NCBI GenBank assembly: GCA_021776735.1 | Contig: JAJFFH010000015.1 | Span: forward strand, 1 to 64,000 | Source of the DNA: Planctomycetota bacterium | GTDB lineage: Bacteria > Planctomycetota > PLA2 | DNA length: 64,000 nucleotides | Reading direction: 5' to 3' | Part shown: positions 41,492-49,798 of the stretch, in pieces | Numbering within the stretch: the stretch's first letter is position 1 | How the letters are laid out: every line of letters starts with the position of its first letter | Position numbers and translations under genes: made by a program | The notes under the pieces: model-generated | Told to the model about the DNA's origin: nothing | The model's database searches: none | What the model saw: the letters and a program-made list of their open reading frames with translations, nothing else

Positions 41492-43756
41492 CTACTGCTT
41501 TCGCGCGCTGCGCGCGGCCAACTCGTGGTACTTCACAGCCAGCTTTCGGCGCTTGGCGTTGCGCTCCAGAATGCGCATCTTATTGAAGTAGCGGATCGCA
41601 CGCGGGTCGCCTGTTCGAGCAAGTGCACGGGCCAGCCGTGACCACTCCTCTTCGCTCTTGGTCTTTCCGGCGAGGTCGAGGAGTGTCGTGGCCACCTTCT
41701 TGCCGCCGATGGCGCCGAGTTCCTTCAGGATGAAATCGTCCGCGTCGGGCTGCTTGGCCAGCCCGAGGAGAATCGTGACCACCTCGGAGCGGACCTTGTC
41801 CCAACCGCGGCGGCGCAGTTCGGCGAGCATCTTCGGGCGCATCTCGGCGGGGCCCTCGCGCAGTGCCTGCAGGAAACTGTCGCGCACCGAGTCGCCCTGG
41901 CACTTGCGCAGGTAGTCGAACGCGATTCGGGACGTGTTCGGAGCGAGGAGCGCTTCCTCTACGCCCTTGAGCGCGGATTCGTCGCCCACGAGCCGGTAGA
42001 GGCCGTAGCCGGCCACGACTTCGAAGCCCTTCTCCTTGCGCAGGCGACCCAGCGCCTCGATCGAACGCGGATCGCGAAACGCCGCCAGCGCCGCCGCGGA
42101 CTCGACGCGGCGTTCCAACGGCCGGCGGACATCGAACGCGGCCTCGACAAGGGCGGCAATCGCAACCGGGTCACCGAGGCGTTCGAGGGCCGCGGCCACA
42201 CCCAGGGAATACTGCTTTTCCCGGTCCCACTTGAGCGCGTCAACCAAGGGCCGCGCCGCGCGCTTGTCGTCAAGCCCCGCGAGGATTCCGATAGCCCGGC
42301 GACGCCGCGCCGGGGTGTCGGCTTGGCGCAGGAACCGGTCCGCGAGCGGAAAAGCTACGGTCCCCAGCCCCGTGATCGCCTTGACGGCCGCCTCCTCCAC
42401 CGTGCGCGCGTCGATGCTGTCCTGGGTGGCTTGCGCGCGGCCGCCTGCTTGGCGCCAGTCGCGAAAGTGCCACAAGAACGAGGCGAGGATTCCGGCGGCC
42501 TCACGATCGGCGCGCCGCCCCAGGCGAGCGATGACTGGCAAGCGATCCCGCGTCTGCGCGTGGGGGAAGTACACGACTATCCAGCGCCGGTAATAGATGC
42601 GCCCGGCGTTGCGCCATGCGTTTTTTTGTTGATCCCGATACCAGACGGGCGTGAAGACATCGTCCCACAGTCCATTGGCGACCTTTGGGCCAATCAGGTC
42701 GCGCAGCATGCGCCACGTGTCCTGACGGTACGGCACATCCGCCAGCTCCTTGCGAATCGCCAGGTGAAACGCGCCGCGGCGTTCCAGCTCCTTGATTCGC
42801 GCGGTCGCCTTGCGGCCGGATCGTTCCGCGATCAGACGCACAAAGCGAAGCGCACTGCGCGCATGGTCGGGCGCGTCGCGCAGGTTCTCTTGCAAGAGTG
42901 CGATCGCCTCGTCCCGGGTCTTGTCCCACGGTCCCGCCGGGGGCGGCCCTTCGGTACCGCCGTCCTCGCTCTGCTTCCATTTTGTGCGGCGCGCCTGCAC
43001 ATATTTCTTGATGAGCGCTTCGGCAAGGTCGTAGCGCGCGCCGGCGGCATCCGGGATGCGCGAGCAGATCGCGCGATACTGCGCCACGAGTTCGTCGAGT
43101 AGCCGTTCCTTGCGGAGCAGCTCGGCAAACACCCGGCGGCGTGCCACGTCGTCCGGCCTCCGCTTGATGATCTCTCTATGCGCGCGAAGCACGCGCATGT
43201 GCCGCTCCGTATCGGTCAACCAGTCGTTCTTGCCCTGACCCCGTTGCCTGTTGACGAAGACGAACCCGCCCTGCCGAATCTGCTCTCCGCCCGGGTCCTT
43301 CGACTCCATCGCGTACAGCCGGAGCAGGCCCTCCCACGGACGGATCGAATCGGGATCGCGTTGGGAGCAGGCGAGGTACTCGGCCTCGCACTGCTTGAAC
43401 CACTTGTGCTCCAGATAAAACTCCGCGAGCCGATAACGGATTCCAGCGTCATCGGGAGTCCGGGCGCGCTGCGCCAGCAGTTCCTCGTGGCGCACCCGGG
43501 CAACCTTCGTCAACGCCGGCGGTCGCCACTTGCCGACCTCGATGGGCTTGGGCCGGTTCTCCTCGTGCTTCGGCTTGATCGTCTCCTCGAACGGATCGGC
43601 CCGGATCCCGAGATCCCCGGACTCTTCCGCGCCGCCATCGATGGTGATCTCCACCTCGTCGCCGTCGCCACAGCCGCAGCCGCAACCGTCGTCCTGTGCA
43701 TGCACTGACGCCGCCGACAGCAGCGTCCAAAGACAGAGTGTCCCAACAAACCGCAT
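41492..43756 (-). CDS. Exported TPR/HEAT-repeat protein
   Basis: A 754-residue protein. Signal peptide MRFVGTLCLWTLLSAASVHA, then a Cys-rich patch CGCGCG, an acidic linker, TPR-like units (GIRYRLAEFYLEHKWFKQCE) and from about 440 HEAT-like units (RRRRAIGILAGLDDKRAARPL, YSLGVAAALERLGDPVAIAAL). Helices are Arg-rich. It ends with a basic tail. Transcribed away from tRNA-Met. Not a named family; likely a periplasmic scaffold. The Cys patch right after the signal peptide recalls the Sec/Cys pair of the selenoprotein candidates, but no homology is visible. Confidence 0.72.
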   Translation of the reverse strand: MRFVGTLCLWTLLSAASVHAQDDGCGCGCGDGDEVEITIDGGAEESGDLGIRADPFEETIKPKHEENRPKPIEVGKWRPPALTKVARVRHEELLAQRARTPDDAGIRYRLAEFYLEHKWFKQCEAEYLACSQRDPDSIRPWEGLLRLYAMESKDPGGEQIRQGGFVFVNRQRGQGKNDWLTDTERHMRVLRAHREIIKRRPDDVARRRVFAELLRKERLLDELVAQYRAICSRIPDAAGARYDLAEALIKKYVQARRTKWKQSEDGGTEGPPPAGPWDKTRDEAIALLQENLRDAPDHARSALRFVRLIAERSGRKATARIKELERRGAFHLAIRKELADVPYRQDTWRMLRDLIGPKVANGLWDDVFTPVWYRDQQKNAWRNAGRIYYRRWIVVYFPHAQTRDRLPVIARLGRRADREAAGILASFLWHFRDWRQAGGRAQATQDSIDARTVEEAAVKAITGLGTVAFPLADRFLRQADTPARRRRAIGILAGLDDKRAARPLVDALKWDREKQYSLGVAAALERLGDPVAIAALVEAAFDVRRPLERRVESAAALAAFRDPRSIEALGRLRKEKGFEVVAGYGLYRLVGDESALKGVEEALLAPNTSRIAFDYLRKCQGDSVRDSFLQALREGPAEMRPKMLAELRRRGWDKVRSEVVTILLGLAKQPDADDFILKELGAIGGKKVATTLLDLAGKTKSEEEWSRLARALARTGDPRAIRYFNKMRILERNAKRRKLAVKYHELAARSARKQ

Positions 43757-43848
43757 CGATCTACTGTATATCCTCGCCGCGCGTCCGGCTGCTCCGCCCG
43801 AGTTTTTGACAAACCTCCAACCTCGTGTAGCTTCGGGGGCTTCACCAC

Positions 43849-43923
43849 CGCGGGGTGGAGAAGTGGTATCTCACCAGGCTCATAACCTGGGGACCGGGGG
43901 TTCGAATCCCTCCCCCGCCACCA
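43849..43923 (+). tRNA. tRNA-Met (CAT), probably initiator
   Basis: A full cloverleaf with encoded CCA. Acceptor arm CGCGGGG pairs with CCCCGCC except for C1xC72, D stem GAGA/TCTC, anticodon stem CCAGG/CCTGG around CTCATAA (anticodon CAT at 43881-43883), T arm GGGGGTTCGAATCCCTC. The unpaired 1-72 end and A11-U24 pair are initiator features; the three consecutive G-C pairs usual at the foot of the initiator anticodon stem are not complete (A-U at 29-41). Hence initiator is likely, not certain. Confidence 0.93.
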
Positions 43924-43935
43924 TCCAAAAAGCAT

Positions 43936-43972
43936 GACGGCCGCGCCTGAAAGGGCGCGGCCGTCGTCTTTT
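43936..43972 (+). terminator. Terminator after tRNA-Met
   Basis: GACGGCCGCGCC-TGAAAG-GGCGCGGCCGTC is a perfect 12-bp hairpin (43936-43965) followed by GTCTTTTGG. It begins 12 bases after the tRNA. Confidence 0.85.
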
Positions 43973-44308
43973 GGCCCCTTGCGATCCGAGCGCACCGGAA
44001 CTCCGAATGCGGCCCGCCGACATGGACCGAAGTCGAGCCTGGAAAGCGTACGGACGGCGATTTTCGCGCCGAACGAAGCGCTCATCCGTCCGCTCCCCTG
44101 GGCCGTCCCCCCCCTGAGCGCGTCGTCGCGTCCGGGAACTCCTTCATGGCTGCCGCCGAGGCCGCCGAACGGGAAGGACACGAGTCGCCCCTCGTCATTT
44201 GGTCACCGCCCACGATGGGAGGTTTCGAGGGGAGGTTTCAAGCAATAGACGGCGCCTCCTACACGTACCTCGATCTTTCGGACGACCTGCGGCAGCCGGT
44301 CGTTGTCG
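43973..44308. other. Gap with motif copy and a doubtful small ORF
   Basis: An exact iterated-motif copy lies at 44050-44061. A plus-strand ORF at 44146-44397 (start MAAAEAAEREGHESPLVIW) has protein-like composition in its first 60 residues, then turns Arg-rich and overlaps the CBS gene antisense; I do not call it a gene. Nothing else is evident. Confidence 0.4.
44050..44061 (+). repeat. Iterated motif copy ACGGACGGCGAT
   Basis: Exact intergenic copy with the flank AAAGCGT before the core, the same 7 bases as the coding copies at 50179 and 56114. Confidence 0.85.
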
Positions 44309-44806
44309 TCACACTACGGCGAGGATTCCGTCGGCGATTGTGCGGTAGAGCGTGGAGCGGTACAGGATGCCCGCGACGCGGCCCTCGTCGTCGATGACCG
44401 GGACGCTCTTGATCTTGTGGCTCGTGACGACGTCCGCCGCCCTGAAGAGATCGTCGTCCGGGGCTAGCGTCACCACTTCGCGGGACATGACGTCCTTGAC
44501 CTTGACCCTGCCGGCGAACACGCCCAGGGCCTTGAAATCCTCGGTGCGAAGCGGCGGACTCTCTTGGCCGGTTACGTTGGCCAGATCGCGCACGAAATAG
44601 GGAAGCAGGATCTCGCCGACAACATCCGACTGCGTCAGAATCCCGGTCACCTGATCGTTTTCCCCGAGCACGATGACGCACTTGATCCCGATCTCGTCGA
44701 CAACCTCCGGGCAGTCGCGCAGATGCTTCATCGCGTCGAGCAGGCTCTGATCCTCACAAACGGTCTCGAATTCGGGCGTCATGACCGCGGAAACCTTGAT
44801 GCTCAT
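44309..44806 (-). CDS. Tandem CBS-domain protein
   Basis: A 165-residue protein made of two CBS domains: SIKVSAVMTPEFETVCEDQS...VIVLGENDQVTGILTQSDVV and VKDVMSREVVTLAPDDDLFR...VPVIDDEGRVAGILYRS. Such pairs bind adenosine nucleotides and sense energy charge. The start codon overlaps the stop of the hybrid histidine kinase (ATGA, 44803-44806), so the two are coupled. Likely a regulatory partner of the kinase system. Confidence 0.87.
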   Translation of the reverse strand: MSIKVSAVMTPEFETVCEDQSLLDAMKHLRDCPEVVDEIGIKCVIVLGENDQVTGILTQSDVVGEILLPYFVRDLANVTGQESPPLRTEDFKALGVFAGRVKVKDVMSREVVTLAPDDDLFRAADVVTSHKIKSVPVIDDEGRVAGILYRSTLYRTIADGILAVV

Positions 44807-46302
44807 ACGTCGCTCCCTTGCAAGCCGGAGGCCGAACCGGCCACCGGAAGACGGATAACAAAACACGACCCTTCGCCGGGGCGGCTTTGTACCGAGATCG
44901 TGCCGCGATGCTCTTCGACGATCTCCCGGCTCAGCGCCAGGCCGAACCCCGTGCCCTTTTCGCCCTTGGTCGTAAACAGGAAATCGAACACGCGGCCAAG
45001 GTTTTCGGGCGGGATCCCCACGCCTTCGTCCTCCACGCCGATCTCGACAACATCGCCGTCCGTTCCTGTCCACGCCCGGATCGCTCCGCCGTCGGGCATC
45101 GCGTCGCGCGCGTTCGTGATCAGGTTCAAGAGCACCTGGGACAACTTGCCGGCATCCCCGTGCACGCTGACGCCCGCCCCGCCCTCCACCGTCATTTCGA
45201 CGCCCCGGCGGTGCAACCCGTGGCGCATGAGTGCCCGGACGTCGCTGAGGAGGACGAACATGTCGATCGCCGCGACCGGCCGGACGGCCGACCGCGTGAA
45301 GCCGCGCAGGTTGCGAATCAGCTCGTTCGTCCGCTCCAGCGCATCGCGCATCACCGACGCGCCGCGCTGCAATTCGTCCGAGGCGATCACCTCGCCGCGA
45401 TCAAGCCGCGTCAGAACGGCGTCGAGGTAGTGCGCCACGCCCGAGACCGGGTTCGCGATCTCGTGGACGATGCTGGCGGCGAGCCGACCTACGGCGGCCT
45501 GAGTTTCCTGCTGCTTGGCAATCCGCTCCAGGCGGCGACGCGCCGTCACGTCCTGCAGGTAACCGACGAAACCGGCCGACCCGCCATCGTCGCCGTCGCT
45601 GGCGACCCGGTCGTCGTAGGCGGGAACGGCATGTCCGTCCTTGTGCCGCGCCATGGCCTCGCCCTGCGCCCGGCCCTCCTCGCGAACCAGTTCGAGCCAG
45701 TAGGCCGCGTCGTAGCCCTCGGCGAACAGTGCGCCGACGTTCTTGCCGATCACTTCGGCGGCGGCGTACCCGAGGAGACTCTCGAGGTAGCGGTTGAACG
45801 ACGTCACGCGCCCGGACTCGTCCAGCGTGTAGATGCCGACCGGCACCGTGTCGTAAACGCGATTCAGCTCCTCGGTGCGCTGCCGCACCTGCCCCTCGAG
45901 GTCGAGATTGAGCGACTCCAGCCGCTCCTGCAGGTCGCGGATGCGCAGCATGGCGTGAACCCGGGCACGCAACTCCTGCTGATCCACCGGCTTGGCGACG
46001 AACTCGTCGGCGCCCGCCGCCAGCCCCTCCACGACGCTGGGCGTGCCGCGGCTGTGCGCGGTCACCAGGATGACGGGAACCGACCGGGTCTTGGGCTCGG
46101 CGCGCAGGCGCCGGCACACCTCGTGGCCATCCATGCCCGGCATGTTCACGTCGAGCAGGATGCAGTGGGGTGCGGCGCGTTGCGCCTCGGCCAGCGCCGC
46201 TTCGCCGTCCGCGGCCTCGACGACCTCGTAGCCGGGGCCGAGCTGCAACCCGAGTGCGTAGCGGCTGTCGGCGTCGTCGTCCACGATCAGGATTCGTTTC
46301 AC
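44803..46302 (-). CDS. Receiver-PAS-histidine kinase
   Basis: A 499-residue cytoplasmic kinase with GTG start. Receiver at 1-120 with phospho-acceptor Asp51 (CILLDVNMPGMDGHE) and the Lys in FVAKPVD. PAS at about 145-250 (VPVGIYTLDESGRVTSFNRY). HisKA phospho-accepting His in AASIVHEIANPVSGV. HATPase boxes NLITNARDAMPDGG, EDEGVGIPPE and GTGFGLALS. No membrane span, so a soluble sensor. Divergent from an NtrC-type response regulator, its likely partner, and coupled to a CBS protein. Contains a TDGD motif copy in the ATPase domain. Confidence 0.9.
   Translation of the reverse strand: MKRILIVDDDADSRYALGLQLGPGYEVVEAADGEAALAEAQRAAPHCILLDVNMPGMDGHEVCRRLRAEPKTRSVPVILVTAHSRGTPSVVEGLAAGADEFVAKPVDQQELRARVHAMLRIRDLQERLESLNLDLEGQVRQRTEELNRVYDTVPVGIYTLDESGRVTSFNRYLESLLGYAAAEVIGKNVGALFAEGYDAAYWLELVREEGRAQGEAMARHKDGHAVPAYDDRVASDGDDGGSAGFVGYLQDVTARRRLERIAKQQETQAAVGRLAASIVHEIANPVSGVAHYLDAVLTRLDRGEVIASDELQRGASVMRDALERTNELIRNLRGFTRSAVRPVAAIDMFVLLSDVRALMRHGLHRRGVEMTVEGGAGVSVHGDAGKLSQVLLNLITNARDAMPDGGAIRAWTGTDGDVVEIGVEDEGVGIPPENLGRVFDFLFTTKGEKGTGFGLALSREIVEEHRGTISVQSRPGEGSCFVIRLPVAGSASGLQGSDV
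45052..45063 (-). repeat. Iterated motif copy ACGGACGGCGAT
   Basis: Exact sense-strand copy in the HATPase domain of the kinase (AWTGTDGDVVEIGVEDEG), with flank GGACAGGA like the copies at 988 and 2592. Confidence 0.85.
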
Positions 46303-46410
46303 GTTCGCTCGATTCTCCCAGGAGCGGGGGATTTTCCGCGCGATCTTGCGCAATGGACCGAGAGAGATGTAGATTGCGGGACCGGTACGAAGTTTGTGCC
46401 AGCAACGACG

Positions 46411-47859
46411 ATGACCGATACGACGCTCTTGGTCGTCGATGACGACCCCGCTCTGCGACTGGGCCTTTCGGAGTCCCTGCGCGCGCTTGGCTACGCCGTG
46501 GAGGAAGACGACGGGTTCAAGTCGGCCTGCCGGCGACTGGAACAGGGCTCCGCCCCTGACGGGGTCCTGCTCGACCTCCAACTCGGTGACGGGTCCGGAC
46601 TCGACCTCTTGCCCCGCCTCCGGGAAACGTGGCCGGACACGCCGGTCGTCGTGATGACGGCGCACAGCTCGGTCACATCCGCGGTCGCGGCCATGGAGCA
46701 GGGGGCCTTCACCTACCTCCAAAAGCCGCTGAACACGTCCGAACTCAAGGTGGTCTTGAACCGCGCCCTCGATACGGGGCGGCTCCGGCGCCAAAAAAAC
46801 GACCGCCGGCGCCGACGGGCCGACCGCTTCAGCTTCCGACGCATCGTCGCCCACAGCGACGAGATGAAAAAGGTCCTCGACCAGGCCAGCCGCGTCGCCG
46901 AGTCCCCCGCCTCGACGGTTCTTCTTCTCGGCGAGAGCGGTACCGGCAAGGGTCTGGTCGCGCGCGCCATCCACTACGCTTCCGACCGCTCCGCCGAACC
47001 CTTCCTGACGGTCACCTGCTCCGCGATCCCGGAGCCCCTGCTGGAGGCCCAGATTCTGGGCCATGAAAAGGGGGCGTTCACCGACGCGAAGGAAAGACGG
47101 CGCGGGGTCTTTGAAGCAGCGGACGGCGGAACGGTTTTTCTGGACGAGATCGGAGACATGCCGCTTGCGCTGCAGGCGAAGCTCCTCGGCGTCCTCGAGG
47201 ATCGCACGTTTTGTCGCGTCGGCTCGACCGATCCGATTCGCGTCGATGTCCGCATCGTCGCCGCAACCCACCGCGACCTGTTCGCAGCAGTCGAAGCGGG
47301 CCAATTCCGCGAGGATCTCCTGTACCGCCTACGCGTCGTCCCCATCGTGATCCCACCGGTGCGCGACCGGCTCAAGGACATCGTGCCGCTCACGGACGTC
47401 TTCATCCGCGACTTCAACCGCGAGTTCGGACGCTCGATCAAGGGGCTGACGCCGGCCGCCGAGGAGAGTCTGCGCGCCCACTCCTGGCCGGGCAACGTTC
47501 GCGAGTTGCGCAACGTCATTGAGCGCGCGATGCTGTTCGCCGAGACCGAGCGCCTCGACGCCCCCGACCTCCTGCTCGCGCCGGTCTACCGACCGCGGTC
47601 GCTACGGGCTGCGCCGCAGACCGCGAGCGTTCCGGCGGCGACGGGGTCCACGGTACAAGTTGCGGCCCCCGCCGCCCCCCAACCCACCGATGAACGGCCG
47701 TTCATCCTGCCGAGCCAGGGCGTCGATCTCGAGAAACTCGAAAACGATCTCGTGCGCCAGGCCCTCGACCACGCCGGCGGCAACAAGAGCCGCGCGGCGA
47801 AGCTGCTGGGCATCTCACGCGACCAGATCCGCTATCGCCTCGACAAGATGAACAGCTGA
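46411..47859 (+). CDS. NtrC-type sigma-54 response regulator
   Basis: A 482-residue regulator. Receiver with Asp55 (DGVLLDLQLGDGSG) and Lys in YLQKPLN. AAA+ domain at about 150-390: Walker A GESGTGKG, the sigma-54 contact loop GHEKGAFTDAKE (GAFTGA with Asp), Walker B GGTVFLDEIGDMP, sensor IVAATHRDL. C-terminal Fis HTH GGNKSRAAKLLGISRDQIRY. The receiver-kinase gene lies divergently 108 bp away. A 16-base tandem duplication spans the stop codon. The target promoters would need sigma-54; none was identified. Confidence 0.93.
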   Translation: MTDTTLLVVDDDPALRLGLSESLRALGYAVEEDDGFKSACRRLEQGSAPDGVLLDLQLGDGSGLDLLPRLRETWPDTPVVVMTAHSSVTSAVAAMEQGAFTYLQKPLNTSELKVVLNRALDTGRLRRQKNDRRRRRADRFSFRRIVAHSDEMKKVLDQASRVAESPASTVLLLGESGTGKGLVARAIHYASDRSAEPFLTVTCSAIPEPLLEAQILGHEKGAFTDAKERRRGVFEAADGGTVFLDEIGDMPLALQAKLLGVLEDRTFCRVGSTDPIRVDVRIVAATHRDLFAAVEAGQFREDLLYRLRVVPIVIPPVRDRLKDIVPLTDVFIRDFNREFGRSIKGLTPAAEESLRAHSWPGNVRELRNVIERAMLFAETERLDAPDLLLAPVYRPRSLRAAPQTASVPAATGSTVQVAAPAAPQPTDERPFILPSQGVDLEKLENDLVRQALDHAGGNKSRAAKLLGISRDQIRYRLDKMNS

Positions 47860-47892
47860 CAAGATGAACAGTTAGGGGGCCCCGGGGGCGCG

Positions 47893-48822
47893 CTAACCGG
47901 ACGCGGCAGCGGGCGGATACACGAGCACGGCCGCCTTCTCGCAGTGGCGCACCACGTACTCCGAAACGCTACCGAGCCACATCCGGTTCAGACCGGTGCG
48001 CGCGTGCGTGCGAAGCACTACAAGATCCGCCCCGCAGTCGTCAGCGACATCCACGAGCCCCGGACCCGGGCGGCCCGGACGCGCGACCGCGGTGGTCCGA
48101 TCGGCCAGGTCGGGGAGTTCCGTGTCGGCGAGTTGCTCAACGCTCTTTTGCGCTGCTTCGAGGAGCAGCGGCATGTCGGGTTGCGGCATCGCGAATTCGG
48201 TCCCGTACGGCATCGGCGACAGGTACATCGACTGCACGACATGGGCGAGCGTCAGCGTGTTCTTCGTGTCGGGCCCGCCGACGAACGCTGCCGCGCGTTT
48301 TACCAGATCCCCGTCGCCGTCCCCCAGCTCCAGGCCCGCGAGCACGCGCAGCGGCGCCCCCTGCGCCGGGAATTGACCGTGTCGGGTGAGCAGGACCGGA
48401 CACAACGCGGCGCGCAGCGTGTGCTCGGCGATACTGCCGAGCAGCAGGTGCTTCATGCCTGTGCGGCCGTGCGTGGCCATGACGACGACATCGGGCTGGG
48501 TCTTCGCGATGAGCAACTCCACGCCCGAGCGCCCGTTGCTCGCATCGACCGTGACCACGCCCTTGAGCCGCAGGGGGTCGATGCACTCCGCCGAGAGCTC
48601 CTGTAGACGCCGCTCGTCTTCGGAGCGGACCCAACTCGCAAGCCGCACGGCGTCGTCCACCTCACGCGTGAAGTCGCGCAGGATGTCAACGCGCGTGTGC
48701 GCGTAGCCGACCATGACCCGCGCCTCAAGACGGCGGGCCACTCGCTCGGCCAGCTCGAGGCCGGGCCGGGAGGCCGGGGAGAGATCGGTCAGGGCAAGGA
48801 GCTTTCGAAACGGCATGGTCAT
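47893..48822 (-). CDS. Tandem universal stress protein
   Basis: A 309-residue protein with two UspA domains: KLLALTDLSPASRPGLELAE opens the first, followed by VVMATHGRTGMKHLLLGSIA, the GxxG...GS/T ATP-binding motif. The second domain has LVVLRTHARTGLNRMWLGSV. Both retain the nucleotide-binding pattern. Start at 48822 (MTMPFRK) or two codons later. It lies in a cluster of CBS, UspA and kinases typical of energy or redox stress regulation. Converges with the NtrC gene. Confidence 0.88.
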   Translation of the reverse strand: MTMPFRKLLALTDLSPASRPGLELAERVARRLEARVMVGYAHTRVDILRDFTREVDDAVRLASWVRSEDERRLQELSAECIDPLRLKGVVTVDASNGRSGVELLIAKTQPDVVVMATHGRTGMKHLLLGSIAEHTLRAALCPVLLTRHGQFPAQGAPLRVLAGLELGDGDGDLVKRAAAFVGGPDTKNTLTLAHVVQSMYLSPMPYGTEFAMPQPDMPLLLEAAQKSVEQLADTELPDLADRTTAVARPGRPGPGLVDVADDCGADLVVLRTHARTGLNRMWLGSVSEYVVRHCEKAAVLVYPPAAASG

Positions 48823-48968
48823 GCCCTACTCCGCTCAAACCGCGTGCCTGCGCCAAGAACGCGTTACAGCGCGACCCGACCTGCGAATTCACGCGGGATT
48901 TCTCGCGCGGCACGGGGAATCGGGCCAGCTCTCGGGTTGGCAGAGCTTGTGCAAACCGGCCCCGTACG

Positions 48969-49385
48969 ATGCCCAAGACAATCACCGCCGGCGACGTGAT
49001 GACGCGTGAAGTCATCACCGTGACCCCCGCCACCCCCATCAGCGAGTTCGCCCGCATCTGTGCGGAAGACAACATCTCCGGCGCTCCGGTCATGCGCGTC
49101 GATGGGACCCTGGTCGGAATCGTGAGCAAGACGGATCTCGTTCGCGGCATGCTGGACGCGGACTCCCGCTTCGGCACCCATGACGAACGCCCCGCGTGGG
49201 ACGACCCGGACCGTCAGGTCGGCGACATCATGATCGACCGCGTACTCACGGCCACGCCCGACACGCCGCTCGCGGATCTGGCAGAACGCATGGCGGCCGA
49301 GCGGGTACACCGCGTCGTGGTCACCGACAACGATCACGTCGTTGGCATCGTGACCTCGATCGACCTGCTCAGTCACTATCGGTAG
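48969..49385 (+). CDS. Tandem CBS-domain protein
   Basis: A 138-residue two-CBS protein: ITAGDVMTREVITVTPATPI...GAPVMRVDGTLVGIVSKTDL and VGDIMIDRVLTATPDTPLAD...RVVVTDNDHVVGIVTSIDLL. Probably binds adenosine nucleotides. Divergent from the UspA gene, 146 bp apart. A 15-base tandem duplication containing the stop codon (49374-49403) lies at its 3' end. Confidence 0.88.
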   Translation: MPKTITAGDVMTREVITVTPATPISEFARICAEDNISGAPVMRVDGTLVGIVSKTDLVRGMLDADSRFGTHDERPAWDDPDRQVGDIMIDRVLTATPDTPLADLAERMAAERVHRVVVTDNDHVVGIVTSIDLLSHYR

Positions 49386-49426
49386 GGGCACTATCGGTAG
49401 GGGCACTATCCTCTGGGGCCCTGTCC

Positions 49427-49798
49427 CTAGGAGCGATCTCCGGCGAACAGGTTCTCAATGGCGGCCTGGAGTTGGTCGCCGCGGACCGGCTTGGGCAAAA
49501 AGAACGCCCCGAGCGCGTGCACGCGTTCCTTCGTGGCGGCGTCCTGATAACCGGAGAGCACGATCGCGCGGACCGGACTGACCGCCGCCAGCGCGTCCAG
49601 TCCGTCCATGTCGGGCATCCGCACGTCGGTCAAGACGAGGTCGGGGCGGTGCCTCTTGCAGGCGGCGATCAACTCGGCGCCCGTGCCGACAACGGCGAGA
49701 ACCTCGTGTCCCAGCCGCGGCAGAATCGCGCCAAACCACTCGCGCGTGTCCCGCTCATCGTCTGCGGCAACGATGCGGAGTTGCAGGCTCTTCGTCAC
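49427..49798 (-). CDS. Single-domain response regulator
   Basis: A 123-residue receiver. IVAADDERDTREWFGAIL carries the acidic pair, DLVLTDVRMPDMDGLDAL the phospho-acceptor Asp, and FFLPKPVRGDQL the conserved Lys. GTG start at 49798 overlaps the kinase stop (GTGA, 49795-49798). No output domain, so a phospho-relay or modulator for the adjacent kinase. Confidence 0.88.
   Translation of the reverse strand: MTKSLQLRIVAADDERDTREWFGAILPRLGHEVLAVVGTGAELIAACKRHRPDLVLTDVRMPDMDGLDALAAVSPVRAIVLSGYQDAATKERVHALGAFFLPKPVRGDQLQAAIENLFAGDRS

Noticed and set aside
44146-44397. 83-codon ORF after tRNA-Met
   Set aside because: Half overlaps the CBS gene antisense and turns Arg-rich; no recognisable domain or ribosome site.
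44818-46410. Long plus-strand extension before the NtrC-type gene
   Set aside because: Antisense to the receiver-PAS-kinase; the response regulator starts naturally at 46411 with its receiver domain.
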